Shown: positions 5,084 to 9,355 of the stretch, one piece after another | How positions within the stretch are numbered: the first letter of the stretch is position 1 | Layout: every line of letters starts with the position of its first letter | NCBI GenBank assembly: GCA_001593845.1 | Contig: LUCF01000039.1 | Coordinates: forward strand, 1-9,355 | DNA from: Candidatus Bathyarchaeota archaeon B63 | GTDB taxonomy: Archaea; Thermoproteota; Bathyarchaeia; Bathyarchaeales; DTEX01 | Direction: 5' to 3' | Length of the DNA: 9,355 nt | Position numbers and translations under genes: made by a program | Notes under the pieces: model-generated | What the model was told of the DNA's origin: nothing | Database searches by the model: none | Seen by the model: the letters and a program-made list of their open reading frames with translations, nothing else

Positions 5084-5111
5084 TTCTCAAATAATAAGAG
5101 CTGAAGGGATC

Positions 5112-6146
5112 ATGGGCGTTAATTTGGGGGACCTGGTTCCCAAGACGAAGGTCGACCTGAAGACCCTGAGTGGAAAGATAATCGCGATCGATGCCTATAA
5201 TGCGCTTTATCAGTTTCTCGCCATAATAAGGCAGCCGGACGGGACCCCACTGAAGGACCGCAGCGGGAGGGTGACGAGCCACCTAAGCGGCCTTTTCTAC
5301 AGAACATGCAATCTGTTGGAGATGGGGATCAAGCCCATCTACGTCTTCGACGGTGTTCCCCCGGAGATGAAGGAAGCGGAGATCATGAGGAGATCAAAGA
5401 TCAAGGAGGCGGCGGATGCCAAGTATGCGAAGGCCCTAAGAGAGGGAAAGATCGAGGAGGCCCGCATGTACGCTCAGATGACATCCAGATTGAAGGACTA
5501 CATGGCGGAGGACTCCAAGAAGCTCCTGAGCAGAATGGGGGTTCCCTGGATTCAAGCCCCATCAGAGGGGGAGGCCCAAGCGGCCCATCTGACCAAGAGG
5601 GGAGACGCGGATTACTGCGCCAGCCAAGACTTCGACAGCCTGCTCTTCGGGGCTCCCCGCCTCCTCAGGAACCTGACGATCTCGGGCAGGAGGAAGCTCC
5701 CACGCAAGAGGGTCTATGTCGAGATCACCCCGGAGATAGTCGAGATGTCCAGGGTTCTCGAGGAGCTCGGGGTCACCCATGATCAGCTGATCGACATAGG
5801 CATCCTAGTCGGGACGGACTTCAATCCTGATGGAATAAAAGGCATAGGACCGAAGACCGCGCTTAAGCTCGTAAAGAAGTACGGGACCCTCGAGAGGGTC
5901 TTAGAGAACATCAAGGGGGCGGAGTTCCCCGTGGACCCCAAGGAGATCAAGGAGTTCTTCCTGCGGCCAGAAGTGACGGATGATTACACGCTGGCCTGGA
6001 GAGACCCCGATGTGGACGGCATAATCGACTTTCTCTGCGGCGAGAAGGACTTCTCCGAAAAACGCGTCCACAGGGCCCTCGAGAGGGCGATCGGGGGGAT
6101 GAAGAAGGCCAAGGCAAGGACGACGCTGGACTCATGGTTCGGCTGA
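5112..6146 (+). CDS. fen: Flap endonuclease 1 (FEN-1)
   Basis: FEN-1 is a structure-specific 5' flap endonuclease and 5'-3' exonuclease that removes displaced RNA-DNA flaps during Okazaki-fragment maturation and long-patch base excision repair. The 344-residue length is usual for archaea. N-terminal MGVNLGDLVP is the conserved start, with the amino-terminal Gly2 used in DNA binding. Metal-binding acids are all visible: Asp27 (IDAYN), Asp80 (VFDG), Glu152 and Glu154 (SEGEAQAA), Asp173 and Asp175 (SQDFDSLLF), and Asp236 (GTDFN). The helical arch region is about 88-130. The helix-hairpin-helix DNA-binding segment is GIKGIGPKTALKLVKKYG (241-258). The C terminus TTLDSWFG (337-344) is a PCNA-interacting peptide. 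The gene appears monocistronic: it has an upstream promoter region, and a separate TATA box precedes pheS. Nothing is missing or unusual. Confidence 0.98.
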   Translation: MGVNLGDLVPKTKVDLKTLSGKIIAIDAYNALYQFLAIIRQPDGTPLKDRSGRVTSHLSGLFYRTCNLLEMGIKPIYVFDGVPPEMKEAEIMRRSKIKEAADAKYAKALREGKIEEARMYAQMTSRLKDYMAEDSKKLLSRMGVPWIQAPSEGEAQAAHLTKRGDADYCASQDFDSLLFGAPRLLRNLTISGRRKLPRKRVYVEITPEIVEMSRVLEELGVTHDQLIDIGILVGTDFNPDGIKGIGPKTALKLVKKYGTLERVLENIKGAEFPVDPKEIKEFFLRPEVTDDYTLAWRDPDVDGIIDFLCGEKDFSEKRVHRALERAIGGMKKAKARTTLDSWFG

Positions 6147-6173
6147 GCCTCCTCACCGGATCCCCTAAGAAGA

Positions 6174-6184
6174 CTTATAATACC
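6174..6184 (+). promoter_or_regulatory. TATA box of the pheS-pheT operon
   Basis: CTTATAATACC lies 28 bases after the fen stop. Transcription is expected near 6200-6206, leaving a leader of about 50 bases if pheS starts at ATG 6254, or a nearly leaderless mRNA if it starts at GTG 6200. Confidence 0.55.
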
Positions 6185-6253
6185 GCGTAAATTATTAGTG
6201 TGATCTGTCAAGTACCAGCCGGATCAGCGTCTGAACTGGGGGAAACAGAAGGC

Positions 6254-7755
6254 ATGGTTGAGCTCCCGGAGAATGAGGCGAAGACCCTAATCGCCTTAGG
6301 GGACTCTGGAGGACGCCTAAGCGTCTCAGAGGTCGCTGAGAAGACAGGCCTAGCCCACGCCGCCGTCATGCGAGCCGCCCTCTCGCTTGAATCAAGAGGT
6401 CTACTGAGGATCTCGGAGCGCAGAATCCATAGGATCTCATTGAATGATGAGGGAATGGCATACGCCGAAGATGGGCTGCCGGAGAGGAAGCTTATAGACA
6501 AGCTGATAGAGATGGGCGGAGAGGCGCCGCTCGATGAGGTTCTGGAGGCAGCATCGCTTGATCGAGGCCTCCGGGCTATAGCTCTGGGCTGGATCAGCAG
6601 GAAGGGATGGGCGAGGATAGAGAAGGGCAACCGCACACTGAGGCTGTTGAGGAGGCCTGAGGAAGGTGCGGATGAGAGGCTCATCAGGCTGCTGAGGGAT
6701 GAGGGAACCGTGGAGCTGGAGAGGCTTGACGCTGAGCTCCAGGATGCCTTCAGGATGCTGAGGGGAAGGAAGATCCTCAGGCTTCGCGAGGAGACCTTGA
6801 GGGGCCTAGAGCTAACAGAGGATGGATGGAAGACCCTCAGGGAGGGCGTACAGGTATCAAGCGGGGTCAGCCAGCTCACCCCTGAGCTCCTCGTCACCGG
6901 TAGGTGGCGCGAGGTCAAGCTAAGGAGATACAACATCAAGGCGCCGGTCGCGCCGGTCTGGCCTGGGAAGAAGCATCCATACCTCAGATTTCTCGATGAT
7001 CTTAAACAGAGGCTCGTCGCCCTGGGCTTCAAGGAGATGACTGGGCCGATCGTTGAGCTGAGCTTCTTCAACTGTGACGGGCTTTATATGCCCCAGGATC
7101 ACCCTGCCAGGGAGGTTCATGACATGTACTTCATAAAGGACCCGGAGTACGGCAGCCTCGATCGGTATGAGAAGTACCTGGAGAATGTCCGTGAGACCCA
7201 CGAGAACGGATGGAAGACCGGGTCGAAGGGCTGGGGCTACGCATTCTCGTCCCTTGAGGCTGCGAGGCTTATGCTGAGAAGCCAGACGACGGCTGCGAGC
7301 GCCAGGATGCTGATAAATGAGGACTTGGAGATCCCGGGCAAGTACTTCGCGGTCGCGAGGTGCTTCAGGCCTGACGTGATAGATAAGACCCACCTCACTG
7401 AGTTCAATCAGGTCGAGGGCATAATCTTGGGGGAGGACCTAAGCCTTAAAGATTTCTCAGGAGATTCGCAGTTGAGGTGGCGGGGGCTGACAAGGTTAAG
7501 TACAGGCCGGACTACTTCCCATTCACCGAGCCGAGCGTCGAGCTAATCGCATACAAGGAAGGATACGGATGGATGGAGTTCGGGGGCGCCGGCATATTCC
7601 GACCTGAGGTGACGCTTCCATTAGGGGTTGATGTTCCGGTCCTCGCTTGGGGCCTTGGGGTTGACAGGCTATTCATGATGAAGGCTGGGATAGATGATAT
7701 CCGCTACCTCTTCTCTCATGACCTCGACTGGATCAGACGCGCAGAAGTGGTGTAG
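6254..7755 (+). CDS. pheS: Phenylalanine-tRNA ligase alpha subunit, frameshifted near 7455
   Basis: PheS is the catalytic subunit of the (alpha-beta)2 class II enzyme that charges tRNA-Phe. From ATG 6254 the first frame reads through N-terminal winged-helix domains (to about 6880), the entry block APVAPVWPGKKHPY (about 6943-6984), motif 1 (GPIVELSFFNCDGLYMPQDHPARE, split about 7045-7110), and motif 2 (ARCFRPDVIDKTHLTEFNQVEG, about 7355-7420). After LSLKDF it leaves the family sequence. Family sequence resumes in the -1 frame from CTC 7456: LRRFAVEVAGADKVKYRP, FPFTEPSVE, GGAGIFRPE and motif 3 (AWGLGVDRLFMMK, from 7645), to TAG 7755. About three residues of the LLGIL-type segment are also lacking, so a net 10-base deletion fits best; a 1-base loss is the simpler alternative. 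Restored length is about 500-503 residues, normal for archaea. Sequencing or assembly error and true mutation both remain possible. GTG 6200 is an alternative start adding 18 residues. Confidence 0.93.
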
Positions 7756-9355
7756 ATGCCGACTATAGAACTGGACCTTATGGACTTCGAGTTTCTCCTG
7801 GGCAGGGATCTGCCGGGAGACATCGAGGAGCTAAACGAGATCCTCGCTTACGTGAAGGGAGAGGTGAAGAGCATAGACGATGAGGAGATCCGCATCGAGC
7901 TGAAGGACAGCAACAGGGCGGATATATGGAGCACGGAGGGGCTCGCGAGGGCTCTCAGAGGCTTCCTCGGCCTCGAGAAGGGCCTAAAAGAATACGATAT
8001 TGTGGGTAGCTCCGGGGTCGAGGTCGATGTTGACCCTAAGCTGGAGAAGATACGGCCATACATCGGATGCGCTGTTGTGAGAGGAGTCAAGCTAAGCGAT
8101 GCGGCTATCCGCCAGATAATGCGTTTCCAGGACAAGATGGATCAGACTTACGGAAGGAATAGGCGTCGAACATCGATAGGCCTCTACGAGTTCGACCTGG
8201 TTAAGCCGCCGCTCCGCTACACAGCCGCGAAGCCGGATGAGGTGAGCTTCGTCCCCCTTGAGTTCAGCGAGAGGCTAACCCTGGAGCAGATACTTGAGAG
8301 GCACCCGAAGGGGAAGGAATACGGCAGCATCATCCGCCAATACCCATTCTGGCCGGTCTTCATCGATTCAGAGGATCAGGTCCTCTCCTTCCCGCCTATA
8401 ATAAACTCCGATGATCTCGGAAGGATAAGTGAGAGGACCCGGAACGTGCTGATCGAGGTTACGGGGACATCTTATGAGACGGTGATGGACACGCTGGTAA
8501 ATGTGACGGTGACGCTGGCGGATAGGGGAGGAGAGATATACTCCGCCACTATCCATTACCCATACTCGGGGATCGCTGATGATGTGACGCCGAACCTTGA
8601 AGTCGAGACGATGAGACTTGAGCTATCATACATAAGGAGGATCATCGGCCTCGAATTATCCGCTGGGGAGATCGCATCCCTCCTAGAAAGGGCCCGTTAC
8701 GGCGTCGCGGAGCTCTCGGAGAACGAAATAACGATTCAGGTTCCATGCTACCGCGTGGATGTGCTTCACCCAATCGATGTAGTCGAGGATATAGCGATCG
8801 CGTATGACTATAACAGGATCCCCGATGAATGGCCCAGGCTTGCGACGGTGGGCAGGACATCTGATGAGACTGCCTTTAGGGACCTGATCCGGGAGATAAT
8901 GATAGGGCTGGGATTCCAAGAGGTCCTCACATACATAATGTCCAATCCGGAGAACCTGTTCAGGAGGATGAACCTCGCCCCCAAGCGGGTAGTTGAATTG
9001 GCAAACCCCAAGATCGCCTCGATGACTTGCCTAAGAAGTTGGCTGCTCCCCAGCCTCCTTGAGCTTCTAAGCCATAACGTGCATGTCGATTATCCGCAGA
9101 GGATATTCGAGGTTGGATACTGCGTGATCCATGATGAGAAGCGGGAGAATAAGACCCGGGACCTCGAGGAACTCGCCTGCGTGAACATCCACTCAAACGC
9201 GAACTTCACTGAGGCGAAGTCCCAGATGGACGCATTATTCTCGAACTTAGGAATCGAATATGAGCTGGAGGAGGCTGAGCATGGAAGCTTCATCAGTGGA
9301 AGAGCCGGGAAAGTCACGGTTAACGGGTGTGAACTTGGAATAATAGGGGAGATAC
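7756..9355 (+). CDS. pheT: Phenylalanine-tRNA ligase beta subunit, 3' end outside window
   Basis: PheT is the non-catalytic partner that binds tRNA and edits mischarged Tyr-tRNA-Phe. ATG 7756 follows the pheS stop with no gap, so the two are co-translated from one mRNA. The frame is open for 533 codons to the end of the window; archaeal PheT is about 545-560 residues, so only a short tail is missing. It is of the short archaeal/eukaryotic type, without the bacterial N-terminal tRNA-binding extension. Landmarks are the N-terminal B1-like domain with the acidic KDSNRADIWSTEGLARAL (about 49-66); GRNRRRTSIGLYEFDLVKPP (133-152); the B3/B4 editing region with FPPIINSDDLG (about 211-221) and VTGTSYETVMDTL (about 235-247); the B5 domain MRLELSYIRRIIG (about 287-299); and the catalytic-like core (about 350 on) with FEVGY. 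There are no internal frameshifts. Confidence 0.97.
   Translation, partial: MPTIELDLMDFEFLLGRDLPGDIEELNEILAYVKGEVKSIDDEEIRIELKDSNRADIWSTEGLARALRGFLGLEKGLKEYDIVGSSGVEVDVDPKLEKIRPYIGCAVVRGVKLSDAAIRQIMRFQDKMDQTYGRNRRRTSIGLYEFDLVKPPLRYTAAKPDEVSFVPLEFSERLTLEQILERHPKGKEYGSIIRQYPFWPVFIDSEDQVLSFPPIINSDDLGRISERTRNVLIEVTGTSYETVMDTLVNVTVTLADRGGEIYSATIHYPYSGIADDVTPNLEVETMRLELSYIRRIIGLELSAGEIASLLERARYGVAELSENEITIQVPCYRVDVLHPIDVVEDIAIAYDYNRIPDEWPRLATVGRTSDETAFRDLIREIMIGLGFQEVLTYIMSNPENLFRRMNLAPKRVVELANPKIASMTCLRSWLLPSLLELLSHNVHVDYPQRIFEVGYCVIHDEKRENKTRDLEELACVNIHSNANFTEAKSQMDALFSNLGIEYELEEAEHGSFISGRAGKVTVNGCELGIIGEI

Larger units (their letters stand above)
4749..5111. other. Divergent intergenic region between membrane-protein gene and fen
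   Basis: This 363-base stretch holds the minus-strand promoter at 4781-4792, a perfect 7-bp hairpin at 4863-4887, two plus-strand TATA boxes (4925-4934 and 5039-5047), and an 11-base direct repeat (4996-5006 and 5073-5083). Minimal ORFs exist on both strands: plus 4967-5047 encodes 26 residues, and minus 4849-5064 encodes 71 residues that overlap these signals. Neither is supported well enough to call. Confidence 0.5.

Noticed and set aside
5306..5782. 158-residue Gly/Asp/Arg-rich plus-strand ORF inside fen
   Set aside because: It is the +2 frame of fen, with composition explained by overlapping Glu/Lys/Ala codons and no independent start signal.
6208..7071. 287-residue minus-strand ORF opposite pheS
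   Set aside because: Ser/Leu/Arg-rich antisense shadow; the plus strand encodes conserved PheS here.
7440..7480. Programmed ribosomal frameshift in pheS
   Set aside because: No slippery heptamer, downstream pseudoknot or pausing signal is evident, and residues appear to be missing at the junction; an indel explains it better.
1..9355. Mobile element, CRISPR array, toxin-antitoxin or defence cluster
   Set aside because: No transposase or integrase, terminal repeats, regularly spaced repeats or recognisable defence genes were found on either strand; the genes are mainly housekeeping.

Overview
The window is chromosomal DNA of an archaeon, very probably of the TACK/Asgard side. The archaeal signs are a stand-alone archaeal-type triosephosphate isomerase, FEN-1 with a C-terminal PCNA-binding tail, archaeal/eukaryotic-type PheS and PheT, a CDP-alcohol transferase of the archaetidylinositol-phosphate-synthase kind, and AT-rich TATA boxes in front of most transcription units. 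Ribosomal protein S26e, which as far as I know is missing from Euryarchaeota, points to a crenarchaeal, thaumarchaeal, bathyarchaeal or related lineage. The frequent AGG/AGA and ATA codons and moderate GC fit a thermophilic member, but I cannot name the genus.

Layout. (1) 1-2656, plus strand: the 3' end of a PfkB sugar or nucleoside kinase, then triosephosphate isomerase, a DUF89 metal-dependent phosphatase that overlaps tpiA by 17 bases, and a CDP-alcohol phosphatidyltransferase. The last three are probably one transcription unit. (2) 2690-2983, minus strand: rps26e, convergent with the transferase and divergent from (3) 3263-3478, plus strand: a 71-residue zinc-finger-like protein of unknown function with an inverted repeat across its expected transcription start. 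(4) 3479-3830: an unusually long gap between convergent genes that holds a candidate 35-residue minus-strand gene with a signal-peptide-like N terminus. (5) 3831-4748, minus strand: a polytopic membrane protein with a C-terminal zinc ribbon. (6) 4749-5111: a divergent intergenic region with two plus-strand TATA boxes, a hairpin and an 11-base direct repeat. (7) 5112-6146, plus strand: FEN-1. (8) 6254 to the window end, plus strand: pheS, broken by a frameshift near base 7455, followed without a gap by pheT, which runs off the end.

How the genes relate. Most are housekeeping: triose-phosphate metabolism with a possible metabolite-repair phosphatase, inositol-lipid synthesis, the ribosome, Okazaki-fragment maturation and phenylalanyl-tRNA formation. 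I see no mobile element, CRISPR array, tRNA or rRNA. I found no clearly new multi-gene system. The points most worth a second look are the pheS frameshift, the signal-peptide mini-gene, the operator-like inverted repeat before the zinc protein, and the two uncharacterised cysteine-motif proteins.
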